A stretch of 64,000 nt of DNA from Acanthochlamys bracteata (GCA_019914995.1 CM034134.1:1072145-1136144); one strand, 5' to 3'. Shown: positions 22,141-34,799, numbered from the stretch's first letter. Notes: generated by a model not told the origin, from the sequence alone. Numbers and translations are program-made.

Positions 22141-24480
22141 CTGGTGTAAGTTGATCTGCACCAGTCATTTGAATCATAATCTCAATCTACTTGGAACTAC
22201 GTTATTGAACCCATTATTGTTACTTTGTTAGTGCAGACCAAACCCTAACTTCGTTAATTCATTATTCTCTTTATTTTATTATTTCCTTTCCATTCTTATT
22301 TCTTCGCTTCTCTTTCCGCGACCGGTGACCGGCAAACCCAACCTTCCCTCACCGTTCATGCTTGCGAAACTTTCTCCCTCGCTGCCTGCTGCTCGGTGAA
22401 ACCCAAACCTTTTCTTGCTCTCCTCCGCCTTCGCCGTCCCCAGGGCTTTAGATCAGTCGATCATGACCGCGGGCGAAAACCTTAGACTTGGCTGGATCTC
22501 ACTGCTGGCTATCTAACCATGCCTAGCTGCTCTGCTGATTTAGTTTTGTCTGAATTTCTTCTCGATGGAGAAGGGAAGTGAACAAAGAAGGAAGGAAATC
22601 GAGCGAGTTTGGATCCTGTCAGGTCGACCTGCCTATTCGGGTCGATTTCGAAGTTCGGACAGAACAATTTGAGAAGCTCAATTAGGTAAGAACAGCGGAA
22701 TGCTCCATTTAGACTCAGTAATTCTTATCTAATTATTTTATCCCTGTATGTAGCAAATGCAAATATGCAGCAAATTAAATTTTGTTAAATCTTTAACCGT
22801 TCCATATCGACTCAGTTCTTAACAAAGACGATACTATAAACATGTGACACACAATGTAATGCACCAGCTATTGGTTATCCATGCAAGCATGTGTATATAA
22901 CATTATTTACAATGCACCAAGGAGTCATAGTCATATAGGTTAGGTGACCGAGTGAGACCACGTCTCCGGTCCGCATCACATCGCTATTTATATATACACA
23001 TGTATAAATATATTAAATAATATCATAAGGATCGAATGAGATCCCGTCTCAACTCGCATCATGTCTTTAGCCTACCTGGACGAGGCTACAACCATTCCCT
23101 TTGATCGATCCGGATAGATAACCGCCTCATACCTATTGACATTCTGTACTAATTCTCGTACTCATACGGGCTATGTAAGGGCAATTGCCAAGTTTTGGAT
23201 CGCCCTTTACAACCAAGTTTTACAAGTTGATTAGTAAATATGAGACACAAGGTCGTGCCTCATCTTTAATCTTATACATTTTCCACACATCGAATATGTT
23301 AGTCCCATGACATTCAACAACACTCATCATAAATCATAAACTTATACATGATTAGAATGTAAGCAGTAGTATGCATAATTAACAAACACACTCAATAGTT
23401 TATTCTATTTAATTTCGTAAAATACTAGCCTATTATAATATGCTAGCATGCTATTATAATTATAATCATGATATTGTATAAGCATAAGTTGTACATGCAT
23501 CATGTAACATGAGTGCACAGTCACGATAATAAAGCAGGTGGTAAGGTATGCCAGAGTATGATAACATATGTATTCGTGCCAAAAAACAGCACAGCAACCC
23601 TCACTAGAGTCTACGTAATCACCTTATTTTTATAAGCTATCACCAAGCTGTGACATTAGGTCCTAACCCCCAACCAAACCTAATGCAGATATTGCAATAA
23701 GCGAAAGCAAATCAAATTCAATGGATTAACAACAATCTAAAACACTTAACTAATGTTAGGCCTAGAGGATTAGGAAGACTTACTTTAAAAAAAAAGCTGG
23801 AATCTGAATCGACCTTGTGTTGCAACGATGAATTCATTGATTAATGGTCTGAATAACACCTATGGTAAACGGATCATGGTTGGTCCAATAAGCAAGTTCC
23901 AGGATACGGAACAGGTGTTATAACTCACCTGCAGAGGTGGGACTCATAGTACAGTGGGCCTAGACAGATGGTGAACTAGAGTACTAACCAAAAAAGTGCA
24001 AGCAGTAAAGAGCAACAGCAATAGCAGAGCTCAACATGAGGACAGTGAAGTTGGAAAAAGGCACTGGCTATTGATTCGAGCCAATCGAGTATAAGGATAG
24101 TAGTTGTCTCGTGTTGTCGCGCAGGAGCCAAGTCACATCTAAATTGACAGGAAAGAAGATAAGACCACTGCTAGGAATGGGTTTCAAAAAAAAAGGTACG
24201 GTTGGATAGGTGGCGGAGAGATTCGTCGATTAGTCACTACGTACTTATGCGTACTTTCATATAATTGTAATGTCTATAATATGAGTACGATTTAGCTAAA
24301 CTTCTATGAAGTAAAGTTAAGGATGAAGTCCTAATAATTTGTTTTGCTTCATAAATATTATGTGGTGTCTAGATAGTTGATTTAGTTGTGAGTTATATAT
24401 AGGTAAAAAATTGAATTTTTTTCAAAAAAATTAAAATAATTTTGTTTTGAATTTCTTTTTTTATTTTAAGCACTTAATAA
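22140..24480 (+). other. Unassigned leader-like or transposon-derived region
   Basis: From about 22230 the + strand looks like a plant 5' leader: 'aaaccctaac', pyrimidine-rich and GC-rich to 22685, then a good donor TTAG|GTAAGA. Downstream, at 22940-23110, come 'gaccacgtctccggtccgca' and 'ctggacgaggctaca', which recall the 'gaggctaac' units at 306-480. No open frame of useful length is present and no protein family is recognised. It could be a non-coding transcript, a lost gene's leader, or internal sequence of a non-autonomous retroelement. Confidence 0.35.
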
Positions 24481-24569
24481 AACTCTTTAAACTTTTGCGT
24501 GACCAACCATGAGCCACGTTAGATTGTGCTCGCAACTCTGAGCATCTACTATCGTCTCAAGTGGTCACA

Positions 24570-25080
24570 TCCCTTCGACAACCTTTTCAAAGGTCCAACT
24601 TTTGGCATTCAAGGAGGTGCTGCTGGTGGTGGTTACAATCAAGTCATACCTATAGACGAGGTCGATCTTCCTTTGACTGGGGATACTCAGGCAATCACTG
24701 CTGCATACAACTCCTTGCAGCTGTCATAGGTACCTAAATTTTCCATAAGGGTTCACTGTCGCATAAGCTCTGTTCAACAGATTCCTGCCTCCAAATAAAG
24801 AAGGGAACTGAATGCAGATGTTATGTTCAGACGCCTAAGGAAACTTAGCATCTAGAAGACTGACCCCTGATGAGCACACGTCCTAGAAGAAGTGAAAAGA
24901 TTTGCCAGACTTGATATGGATCTCGACTCAATTACCTGGAGAAGGTTAGGGATGTAAATGACCAATTTTAAGGAAATTAGAACTGGACAGAGGCCTGAAA
25001 GAAAGGTATAGTGAGAGAGATAAGATTTGATATCTCAAGTGCCAAAGGAAACCATGGCGGTGCTGGCATTCACAACATTC
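24570..25080 (+). pseudogene. Formate-tetrahydrofolate ligase pseudogene, part 1
   Basis: The translation shows '[20 protein letters not shown]' and then '[11 protein letters not shown]', the glycine-rich region of 10-formyltetrahydrofolate synthetase. In shifted frames 'DVMFRRLRKL' and 'EEVKRFARLDMDLDSITWRR' follow, and 'ETMAVLAFTT' near the end. Stops and frameshifts break it at least four times, so no enzyme is made. The N-terminal P-loop part is missing. The segments follow one another without intron-sized gaps, which suggests a retrocopy; this is inference. The match ends abruptly at about 25080 where other DNA is inserted. Confidence 0.85.
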
Positions 25081-25084
25081 CAAT

Positions 25085-26442
25085 GTGTTAGAAGAAGCTG
25101 CAAGATCAACTCAAAAAAGGAGGTGTGAATTGAGTGGATATCTAATAATTTTCGACACATTAATCTTCCTACAGATAGCAGCTAAGTAGCTGGCTATGAC
25201 TAAGATAAATTCTGCTGAGCTAGATGTCAGAAATTTTAGGCGAGTTTAAGATCATACAATAAGCACATTAACAGCAAGTAGAGGCAACACAGATTTATGC
25301 GGTTCAGCAAACTAGGTGGCCTACATCCACATGTGCGCTAGGAGTAAAGCAATAAATCCACTAATATTTAAACAAGTTATGCTTACCAAAGTAAAGTGCT
25401 TCACCAAACACACTTACCAGTTTTCTTATGCAAAACAATTCTTCACGTCCTACTGACACTCATCTCTCTGGCTGTTCAACAAGAGCTTACTTACAAGAGC
25501 AGTGAATATCCTCTTAGGTTTCTACCAAGAGAACTTCCTCTTTTCCTTTCTCTTCCTACTTGAGAGTTTTTGAGCTGAGGTGAAGGCTGATGTTAGAGTG
25601 TCCAGTAGATCTTAGTTGAGCTATCACCTAACATTTAATTTTTGCTCAGCTGGACTAAATTTTAACTTCCCATCAGCATCGAATGTGTTTTCGTTATGGA
25701 TTCATTCCAGCTTCAATGTCTCCCCACTTGCTTCAGCTGAATGATTTTAACATTGATGTGGACTCCAGTGACTAACTTCAAATTTTTGACTTGTGGTTGA
25801 GTTGAATTTTAACTCTCGCACTTAAATCTTTGATTCAGCTGGTGTTCTCCCTTATGCTGGTGGAGCTTCGCTGCAGTCACGAGTCCCTCGAATCTTCGGT
25901 TCGACTCCAAGACTCGGATATGTTCTTCGGTAGAATGAAACGAAGATAAATTGTTGTTCTTCTGGTTAGGCTGACCTGTTCATCTCAGTTTTGTGCTCCT
26001 TGTGAATATTTGCTTTTGTCTGAACTCTGTCTCTGTTAGCTGATAAATGCTTCATTGTGTAGCTGTTGCTCAAGTTGATGTAGTTAATGGTTGTGGCTCA
26101 GTGTAGGACTTGTTCCATGATTGTAACTGACGAGTGAATAATGCATTTTCTTCTTCTTGTAGTTTGATCAGTTGTATTCTTCTGTAATGTTGGAAACAAT
26201 CTAAGTATTGAGCTAATCATGAAGCTCCGTGAATGCTTCTTTTTTAGCTCCTTCATCTTTGAAATTAGTCTCCTGTCAGTTGTGCATTGATCATGTTCTT
26301 CTTATTAATGTGTTGCTGGTACATTGCTTCAGCTCTGATGCACTTTAGATTCGTGGTCGAAGTCTTGAGCATACATATATTTTTTTCTTAAGTCATGAAC
26401 TATAATTTTTTATTTTCTATTATCTATCTTGGAGTTCCAACA
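25085..26442 (-). mobile_element. LTR-like insertion splitting the ligase pseudogene
   Basis: About 1.36 kb separates two consecutive parts of the ligase relic. Its right end reads, on the minus strand, 'TGTTGGAACTCCAAGATAG', closely like the LTR terminus at 20842. The left end has 'aaaaaaggaggtgtgaattg', a sequence commonly found beside copia-type termini in plants. No coding domain is seen inside, so a solo LTR or a non-autonomous element is likely. I could not find a clean 5-bp target duplication, so the left boundary is uncertain by a few tens of bases. Confidence 0.55.
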
Positions 26443-26505
26443 CTAGGGAACATGAGAGAAAGTCTTGACAAAATGGTGATAGGCAATAGCAAGGCAATAG
26501 GCATT
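26443..26505 (+). pseudogene. Formate-tetrahydrofolate ligase pseudogene, part 2
   Basis: The frame 'MRESLDKMVIGNSK' continues exactly where part 1 stops (family sequence runs MAVLALTTSL, then MRERLGKMVIGNSK). After 'NSKAIGID' the similarity ends at a stop. It is a dead fragment. Confidence 0.8.
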
Positions 26506-26509
26506 GATA

Positions 26510-28870
26510 AATTCTAGAGCAATGAGCAACTTGTTAGTACTTCAGCTAATAGCTAATAACTTGATCGAACCCAACGTAATTTTGTAGGGTATGTTATTTA
26601 GCAGAAGCTCTACTACATGAATTCAACACTAAGAATTATTACTGCTGATATAAAAAGAACTAGGATAACTCTAATTATTTTATTGATTCTAACAATATTC
26701 AGAATAGAAAACTTCTACATGCTCTACTTGTTCATATAAAATTTCTGGTATTCGGATCAACTATGCATCAAAGACGAATTTTCTCCATTTTGAGAAGACT
26801 GATGCAACATGTGTCAAGCTGTCATAGAATTTTCATATTAAAAGTTTCTGTAATAATAATAGGTTTTAATGTTTTATTATAATTTGAACTATTTAGACTT
26901 TGGATTTGTATTATATTAGAAATCTTAGAAAACAACGAATTTCGATGTGCTATATTTTAATTTAGAGTTTGATTTATAAGATTGCCATTTGACTTGCAAA
27001 CATATAAATAGATTCATAATTTCTAAGATTCTAATATAATATAACTTAAAACTCTAGAAATTTATCTTCTACTAAAACACTGAACAAAAACCCTATTATG
27101 TTGAGACGGTTAATATGACTAAAACTCCGTAGCATCTTGATACATGCTGCATCAAGATGTATCTCAAAAAGAAAAAAAAAAAAAAAAAAAAAAAATAAAA
27201 TGAAATCTTAACGGTTTGGTTATAGATCTTCGTATTGGGTAGGTTATGAGTCCTAAGTTTTTGGTTCCAAATAGCTTGCATATTATAAAAACATAGGATA
27301 AATATGAGCTATTTAAGAAAATCAGATATCAGTGTTTTATCTTTTTGTCTATAAACTTTTATTAAGAGTTGTGTAATGGTTTTGATTGATAAAATTAATA
27401 ACCTTTGCTATTGATTTCTTACTTATACAGTAGTTTTTTAGCTAGCTTGGTCAAATATTTATATCAATATCAATACCAGAATATCGAACCTGAATCCGAT
27501 CTCTTAGATCCTAAACTCGCAAAAGAGTGTGGATTTAGGTATGAAATCCAGAAATTTCTTATAGGTAACGGATTAGGATCTTGCTCTGATATGATCTCAC
27601 CAATTTAAATACCTAATTCTATATGTACAACTTGAAGATTAGGGATCGTCTGGGAAAGCAAAAGTTCTTTTTTATTTTATATTTTTTAATATATTTTTTA
27701 TAAATATTTAGAAAATTTTTTTTTAAAATATAAAAAAATTTTACGTAATAAAATTTTATTATTATTTATTATTATTATTTTTTTAATCAAAAATTAGAGC
27801 TTATTTTTAAAAAAAATAAAAATACTTCAATTCTAAAAAAAATTTATTTAAAAACATTTCAAAATGTTCCTACTATTTTGTAATGTTTATGAAAGCTTCT
27901 TTGCGTAAACTGGGTCTACAGACTACATCAAATACAGGAGCTAGCAGGAGAAGTAGCATTTAGGATGGTTCTCACATGCCATATATATAAAAGTTGGTGA
28001 AATGGTGTTAGTCTTACTTTCTAACAAGTGAAATACCAGAACTACTTTGAAATACTTACCAGGAAATAATTCTTCCAACGGGCACAGTTACGAGCTACCC
28101 CTTTGAAGAAAGACCAAGGTGATGTCTTGCTATGATTTTTAGCAACTTTTTATTTCAACTTTTCATTTCATATTTTTCAATAATTTTTTTATAATATTGT
28201 ATAGATTTTTTTAATTTAAAAATATAAAAATATTTTATATAATTAAATCTTATTATTATTATTTTTTGGATAAAATTAATATAGCTTATTTTAAAATAAA
28301 ATTTTAAATACTTTTTATTTTAGAAATTAGTTTTTTCAAAACTACACTCAAACATTCACAAAGATAGTTTTTCAAATGTGTTCTTTCGCACCAATTATTT
28401 ACGACATATACATAATGAGTAAATAAATTTATAGAAAAATAAGTTTGTAAAAAGTGACCAAAATATAAAGTAATTTGTGAGTAATATTAAAAGTAAATAT
28501 AAAAATTATGCAAAAATAATTTTTTGATGTAAAGTTATTCGAATAAATTAAACATGTACGTAAAGAAAAATTAAAAGACCAAACTTTCCAGTACCTGATA
28601 AAAAAAGCTTCATCAGGCGGGTGCCAGCTTGCTGATTAAGTAACGGCAACGTTAGAAAAAAAATTCGAACCACGTCACTGTTTGAAACCTCACGACCGGA
28701 ATGAGTCCGTGTTCTCGTTTCCACCAAGTCAATCAATCACTTGTACCAAATCAAACCTACCCAAAATAAATTACTTTTAAAAAAAACCAATAAACCAACT
28801 GTGGAACAACCTGAAACTGAAGCCAGTTGTTAACAGGTTTTCTTTTTCTCTCCCGCGGTTGTTCAAGTGT
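26510..28870. other. AT-rich intergenic DNA upstream of the U-box gene
   Basis: No gene is supported. A pair of inverted 24-bp segments rich in 'ctaagattctaatata' lies at about 26908-26932 and 27012-27036. A poly(A) tract of over 20 bases is at 27173-27196, next to a short 'atcttgat...atcaagat' hairpin. AT-rich family copies lie at about 27641-27868 and 28130-28350. Confidence 0.5.
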
Positions 28871-28883
28871 TCAACAGTTCAAC

Positions 28884-28889
28884 GGTCAA
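28884..28889 (-). promoter_or_regulatory. W-box-like site upstream of the U-box gene
   Basis: The minus strand reads TTGACC, a WRKY-binding W-box core, about 205 bp upstream of the ATG. A second TTGACT core lies at 28728-28733. Defence-induced PUB genes often carry such sites, but single hexamers are common by chance. Confidence 0.3.
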
Positions 28890-29093
28890 CATTCAAATTT
28901 TCAATCAAAAAACTCTGATTATCTTCTTCTTTGAAGTTGGAACTCTTCCGCGTTAACACTGTTTGTTCCAACTCTAATATATATACATACATAAATCAAT
29001 CTTGTCAACATTCGTAGAGCTCCAAGAATCTTTAATTATCTTGCCCAAAAAAACACGAGAGAGTTTGTTGAATCTTAGTCGAGCGTTCGATCG

Positions 29094-30419
29094 ATGACGA
29101 GACCGGTACTTCGATTTCCTTTCGGAAAGAAAGCTCGGAGGCCGGAATTGGTAGCCCCTCCGATAACGACCGAGCTTTCGATCCCGACTCATTTTCGGTG
29201 TCCGATATCGCTTGAGCTAATGAAGGATCCGGTGACGTTGGCTACGGGGATTACGTACGATCGCCGGAGTATAGAGACGTGGTTTGACAACGGGCACCGG
29301 ACGTGTCCAGTAACGGGGATGGTTGTTGACTCTGATGAGGAATCGATTACGCCGAACCATTCGCTTCGTCGGATGATTCAAGAATGGTGCGTCGCTCATA
29401 AATCGTATGGTGTGGAGAGAATACCAACTCCGCGAGCGCCCGTGACGCTTGCTGAGGTCGCCGGAGTTTTGTCTGAGATTGCGTCTGCCTGTCAAAACGG
29501 AGACGGCACTAGGTGCCGCACACTGGTTGCAAGAATTCGGTCCCTCGCTAAAGAGAGCGAGAGAAATCGACGGTCCATTGTTTCTTCAGGAGCCGCTCGC
29601 TCCCTCTGTGCGTCGTTCAACTCCCTCACCACCAGGTCAGAAGACGTTACATGCATCCCGGCGATGGAGGAAATCTTATCGATGTTAACCAATCTTTTTC
29701 CCCTCGATAACGAGGCTTGCTTGTTCATAAGCTCACAAGACTCCGTTACCTCAATCATCTCCATCTTGAACTCTGGCAACTTAGCATCACGGCTCGACGC
29801 CTTACTAGTGCTCAAAGAACTCGCCGCAAACAGCAAAGATTGTATAAGTGCCATCACGGAGACAGAAGGCGTCCTCGAATACATAGTGAAGATTATCAAA
29901 GAACCCGTTTCGCCTCAGGCAACAAAGGCATGTCTGATTACTGCATTTCATTTGGTATCATCTTCGGAACAGAAGATCACAACAAGGCTTGTAGAGCTAG
30001 GGATGGTGCCTTTAATGATAGAACTACTGGTAGATACCGATAAGAGCGTAACAGAAAAGGCGCTAGCCGTTCTGGACGGGCTTCTGAATACATTAACAGG
30101 CATATCAGAAACCCTTGGGAACGCGTTAGCTACACCGGTTCTCGTAAAGAAACTGCTGAGAGTCTCCGACTTGGCGACGGAGTTCGCCGTTTCGGCGTTA
30201 TGGAAGCTATGCAGAAGTGATAGCACTGAAGGGGAGAGCTGTATTGTTGAGGCATTACAAGTAGGTGCATTTCAAAAGCTGCTGCTGCTTTTACAAGTAG
30301 GGTGTGGGGATGCAACTAAAGAGAAGGCAACAGAGTTACTGAAGTTGTTAAATGGATTTAGAGGGAAGTTGGAATGCATCGAGTCCATGGATTTCAAAGG
30401 ACTCAAAAGACCATTTTGA
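29094..30419 (+). CDS. Plant U-box E3 ubiquitin ligase (PUB20/PUB21-like)
   Basis: This is a single-exon gene of 441 residues, the size and intron-less form of Arabidopsis PUB20/PUB21. The U-box lies at residues 30-103, with 'IPTHFRCPISLELMKDPV', 'GITYDRRSIETWF' and 'NGHRTCPVTG', the E2-binding fold that needs no zinc. Residues of about 120-430 are helical and leucine-rich (ARM-like repeats, for example 'ATKACLITAFHLVSSSEQK'), expected to bind substrates. The protein would transfer ubiquitin from an E2 to target proteins; related PUBs damp immune signalling. The ATG at 29094 precedes the conserved N-terminus. A 'taatatatatac' TATA-like stretch lies at 28976-28987. Substrate is unknown. Confidence 0.95.
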   Translation: MTRPVLRFPFGKKARRPELVAPPITTELSIPTHFRCPISLELMKDPVTLATGITYDRRSIETWFDNGHRTCPVTGMVVDSDEESITPNHSLRRMIQEWCVAHKSYGVERIPTPRAPVTLAEVAGVLSEIASACQNGDGTRCRTLVARIRSLAKESERNRRSIVSSGAARSLCASFNSLTTRSEDVTCIPAMEEILSMLTNLFPLDNEACLFISSQDSVTSIISILNSGNLASRLDALLVLKELAANSKDCISAITETEGVLEYIVKIIKEPVSPQATKACLITAFHLVSSSEQKITTRLVELGMVPLMIELLVDTDKSVTEKALAVLDGLLNTLTGISETLGNALATPVLVKKLLRVSDLATEFAVSALWKLCRSDSTEGESCIVEALQVGAFQKLLLLLQVGCGDATKEKATELLKLLNGFRGKLECIESMDFKGLKRPF

Positions 30420-33309
30420 TTTTTTATTCATTTCTTCTTCATGTTTTGGAAAAAGTAGGAATATTTTAGGGAATTTTTTGATTAATTTTTGTAGTTTTTA
30501 AGATGAAATGTACATAAACTGGATATGGATCGATTGAAATTTGCAGTCCAACATTGTCTTTTTTGAGGTGTTTTAAGACTTGGAATTGAGAAGAAACTTT
30601 TAAAAAAGATTGTTAGTGGATTACAAATGGTTGCTGAATATGTCATACGTGTGGAAGAAATTGTTGAATCTTCCAATATCTTGACACATTAATTTTTCTT
30701 GAATAATTGTACGGTTGTTTGAGAGTTCATTTAAAAAGTAATTTTTATTTTTTAATATTTTAAAATTTTAACTAAATTTTATAAAAAATTATTAAAAATT
30801 ATAAATTAAAAAATTATTTTTTGGAACGTATTGTCAAACTGCCTAGTCACATATGATACTGCTCAAAAAAAAATTGGACCGGAAAATTTTCAAAAGCTTT
30901 GAGAATAAGGAAGTGTTTTAGCGTGTTTACCAACATTCAAATTTATTTTGTTTAAACTCATTTTTAATATAAAATATATATAAGAATTAAAATAAAAATT
31001 TTTTATTAATAAACTTTTTTTAAAATTTATTTTTAAAACTTACTATAAATATTAAATTAATATATAATTTTATTTTTATTAAATATTTTTAATTTTTAAT
31101 TTTATTTTTTAAATTAATTTCTAAAAAATTTATTTCATCCATTTTATTTATAAGTTAAACACGCCCTACTTGTAATTCACTTTGTTCTCATAGAAAATAA
31201 GTATCGGTAAGTTTCTATATTTATTTTCATAAAATTTTATAACTTCATTTGATAATAATTTATTATTAAATATTTATTTTAAAATCACTTTGTAATAAGC
31301 AAATAAATACTAAATACTAATTAGAATTATTAACTTAATCCAAAGTCAAGTATTTCCATTATCTCTTTGTTGAATCAATGTTGAACAAAATATCACGTGT
31401 AAAGTGTGTTCTCTTAGAAAGCAAAAAGTAAGTTATTAAAAATAAACTACTACAAATAGTGATTTTAGTGTGAATTTAATTTTTATATATTTAAAATAAA
31501 AGATAGAAATAATTTTTTGTATTCTTTTGTGTAACTAAAAATTAGTCGAAATATTTTTTAGTGAAAGAAAGTAAATTATAAGGATAAAAAAAACAGGACC
31601 AATCTGTTGGGGAGCTGTTTGGCTTAGCATTTTTTTAAAAATAATTTTTTAATTTTTAATTATATATTTTTTAATATATTTTTTATAAATATTTAAAAAT
31701 TTAGAAAATATAAAAAATTATGACATTATATTAGTAGTATAGGAACCACTATGAGATGAAAAATAAGAAAATTTTATGGAGTTTTTTTATATTATGAATA
31801 AAAAATTACTTACAATAGAGAAAGTAAGATTTAGAAGGTATTTAAAAGTATTTATAAAATAGATTTTTTTTAAAATAGAAGATATTTTTATTTTTTAAAA
31901 AATAAATTCTATTTTTATTTTAAAAAAATAATAAAAATATATAATAAAAAAATCTCATTATGTAGATTTTTTTTACGCTTTCTAAATTTTTAAATAAATT
32001 TTTTTAAATATTTATAAAATATGTATTAAAAATATATAATTAAAAATTAAAAAATTATTTTTTTGATAAGTTAAACTAAACGCATTCTTAAAGGTCCCAA
32101 TTGATAACCACTCTTCCGCACAAATAGAGTAGATATAGAGAAGAGATAGGAAGGAATGAAAAAAGATAGAAAGAAAGATTTAAGGTCTCATTTGATAACC
32201 ACTCTTAGATACAAGTACGTTTGGCATTGCTTTCTTAGAAAATAATTTTTTAATTTTTAATTATATATTTTTTAATATATCTTTTATAAATATTTATAGA
32301 ATTTATTTAAAAATTTAAAATATATAAAAATTTTACGTAATAAAATTTTTTTATTACTTATTATATTATTTTTTTAGATAAAAGACCTTATTTAAAAAAA
32401 ATAAAAATATTATTTATTTTAAAATTTTTTATTTTGTAAGTATTTTCAAACGCGCCCTCAATTGATAACCACTTTTAGGTATAGGGGTAGCAATATAAGT
32501 TGATGGATCGGTTTCGGCTCAACTCATTTAATAATCGGATTAAATTCGTTCAACTCTAATCTAACCCATAAATTTATACGGGTCAAAATTGTCAACCCTA
32601 ACCCAACCTACTAATAATCGGATCAATATTCGGATCGACCTACTTAATAATTAAAATTATTAATTATTAATTATATATTTTTAAGCTTAAACAAAATTAT
32701 AAGATCAGTTTGAATGGAAGTGTACGGTAGTTTTACTGACGAGATATAATTATATCTAACAAATTATTCATTCCTTAATATCTTCATCGGTATTTAAAAT
32801 ATTTTAAAAAAATATTATTTTTATTTTTAAAAATATATGATAACAGCTGAAATTTATGATTATAAATACATATTAATAATTTTGATAAATATATCTATCT
32901 AACAAAATTTTCATAAATATCTTTATACGAAATCTAAATTCGTCATTAAAAATATCTATAGTAATACTTTCGATAATATTGTAATTTTCATATTACACTA
33001 TTTTACTAAGGTATAAAAATAAAGAATTAATTATAAATACAATATAATTTAATAGTTTGTAAATAACTATTATCGATTATTTTTATTGCCAATATTTTAT
33101 TATCGGTAAAAAAAAATTAAGAATTGTTACTTCAAAAGATGATATTTCGGATTGATAGGTCAATTTCGGGTTAAGTCGGGTCGACCCATTTAATAACCGG
33201 GTCAAATTCGTTCAAACCTAATCCAACCCATATATTTATATGGGTCAAATTTTTCAACCCTAACCCTGATTAAACAGGTCGGTTTCGGGTTGCATTTTCG
33301 GATCGGATC
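30420..33309. other. Intergenic DNA crowded with AT-rich MITE-like copies
   Basis: After the U-box gene 3' region there is no coding sequence. Repeat copies lie at about 30712-30842, 30920-31160 (ends 'agcgtgttta' and 'taaacacgcc'), 31610-31735 (truncated), 31838-32092 and 32217-32458. The phrase 'tgataaccact' recurs at about 32103, 32195 and 32463. Two copies of a 'cgacccatttaataaccggg' type repeat lie at about 32480-32700 and 33140-33300. Confidence 0.6.
32217..32458. mobile_element. AT-rich MITE-like element, well-bounded copy
   Basis: It starts 'acgtttggcattgctttctt' and ends 'gtattttcaaacgcgccc'. The inverted ends and the AT-only interior match the copies at 15521-15760 and 59897-60140. 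Confidence 0.6.
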
Positions 33310-33314
33310 ATATA

Positions 33315-33516
33315 TGTAGAGAGTTGTACTCAATGACTTATTTTTCTTTATTGATATGAGTACATATATATACACTCAAAGTTTCCAAAAGTTAAATATT
33401 CATAAAATCTAATCTTTCTAAAATCAATTCAAATCAAATATTTCTAGAATAAAATAAAATCTAATCTTTCTAAATAAAGTACTACAAATATATGAAGGAA
33501 TCAAATATCCTTATCA
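33315..33516 (-). repeat. 3' LTR of the copia element
   Basis: About 202 bp, starting TGATAAGG and ending CTCTACA on the minus strand. It shares 'atgagtacatatata' and 'ttaaatattcataaaatcta' with the other LTR. Confidence 0.85.
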
Positions 33517-34770
33517 TGCCCCCGCAAGATGAAACTTCGATCGGAGATTTCAATCTTGGACCGAAGAAGAAGGAAGCGCGTCCGAGGAAGTGGTTTGGTG
33601 AATGCGTCAGCCAGTTGATCTTGTGATGAAACATGAATAACGCGCAAAGCACCACTTTGAACTTTGTGCCTAATGAAGTAAAAGTCAATGACAACATGTT
33701 TCATCTTAGAATGAAAAACTGGATTGGAGCACAAATGTGTAGTACCAATATTATCACAATATATAACAGGAGTGGTTGGAATTTAAACACCAAGCTCAGA
33801 TAGGAGAGACCAAATCCAACTGAGTTCCGCAGTAGTAGAGGCAACAGAACGATATTCAGCTTCCGTAGAGGAACGAGCAACAGTTCGTTGTTTCTTTGAA
33901 CTCTAGGAGATTGGATTGCGGCCTAAGTACACCACATAAGCACTAGTAGAGGTAGACTCATCTTTATTAACTGCCCAATCAGTATCCGAGAATGCATGCA
34001 AAGATAGAGGTGAATCACGATATAAGAGTAATCCGTAATTTAGTGTACCAGATAGATAGCGAAGGAGGCATTTGACGGCTGTCCAATGCTCAGTTGTTGG
34101 CCGATGCATGAATTGAGAGAGTTTGTTCACTGCAAATACAATATCCGGTCGTGTGAGAGACAGATATTGAAGGCTCCCAACTATCTTCGAAAATTCTGTT
34201 AGATCAGACAAAGCTGTGCCGGCATGAAGTGTCAATGTTGAACTGGTGGATAAGGGAGTCATGACGGGATTGGCATCGACCATTTGGTTCGGATAAGGAG
34301 ATCGGTAATGTACCGTAGTTGAGAGAGAAAAAAGCTATGATTGTGTGGAATAATCTCAACACCAAGGAAGAATGACAATGGTCCAAAATCTTTTAATAAG
34401 AATCGTTGGGTTAGAAGCTCCACAAATCGTTTTACCATATTCTGGCTGTCTCCTATAATGATCAGATCATCAACATAAATAAGTAAGTAAATGAGATGCC
34501 CACCTGTGTTACGAATAAAGAGTGAGGTGTCCGCATGAGAGTTGATGAAGCCAGAGTCAAGTAAAAATGTTTTGAGCTCGTGATACCAAGCTCGTGGTGC
34601 TTGTTTGAGACCATAAATAGCTTTGCGAAGTTTGCAAACATGAGTGGGAAAATTTTGATTAATGAATCCGGGTGGTTAAGTCATGTAGACGTCTTCAGAT
34701 AGGTGTCCCTGAAAAAATGCATTATTAATATCAAGCTGGCGAAGTGACCATCCCTTACTGATGGTAAGAC
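33501..34770 (-). pseudogene. copia reverse transcriptase and RNase H, with N-terminal deletion
   Basis: Reverse transcriptase resumes at '[13 protein letters not shown]' near 34735 and retains 'LRKAIYGLKQAPRAWYHEL' and 'LIYVDDLIIIGD' (34456-34490). The stretch between the opening '[11 protein letters not shown]' and '[10 protein letters not shown]', about 80 residues in complete relatives, is absent, so part of the fingers domain is deleted. RNase H follows: 'SLTRPDIVFAVNKLSQFMH', 'LHAFSDTDWAVNKDES', then 'DQLADAFTKPLPRTRF' at the end, across a stop near 33903. Confidence 0.85.
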
Positions 34771-34799
34771 TTAGAACAAGACAAAATGCCGTTTCGAAC

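Noticed and set aside
29492-30226. Antisense and shifted frames over the U-box gene (135, 108 and 92 residues)
   Set aside because: They mirror a conserved single-exon gene and have no family features.
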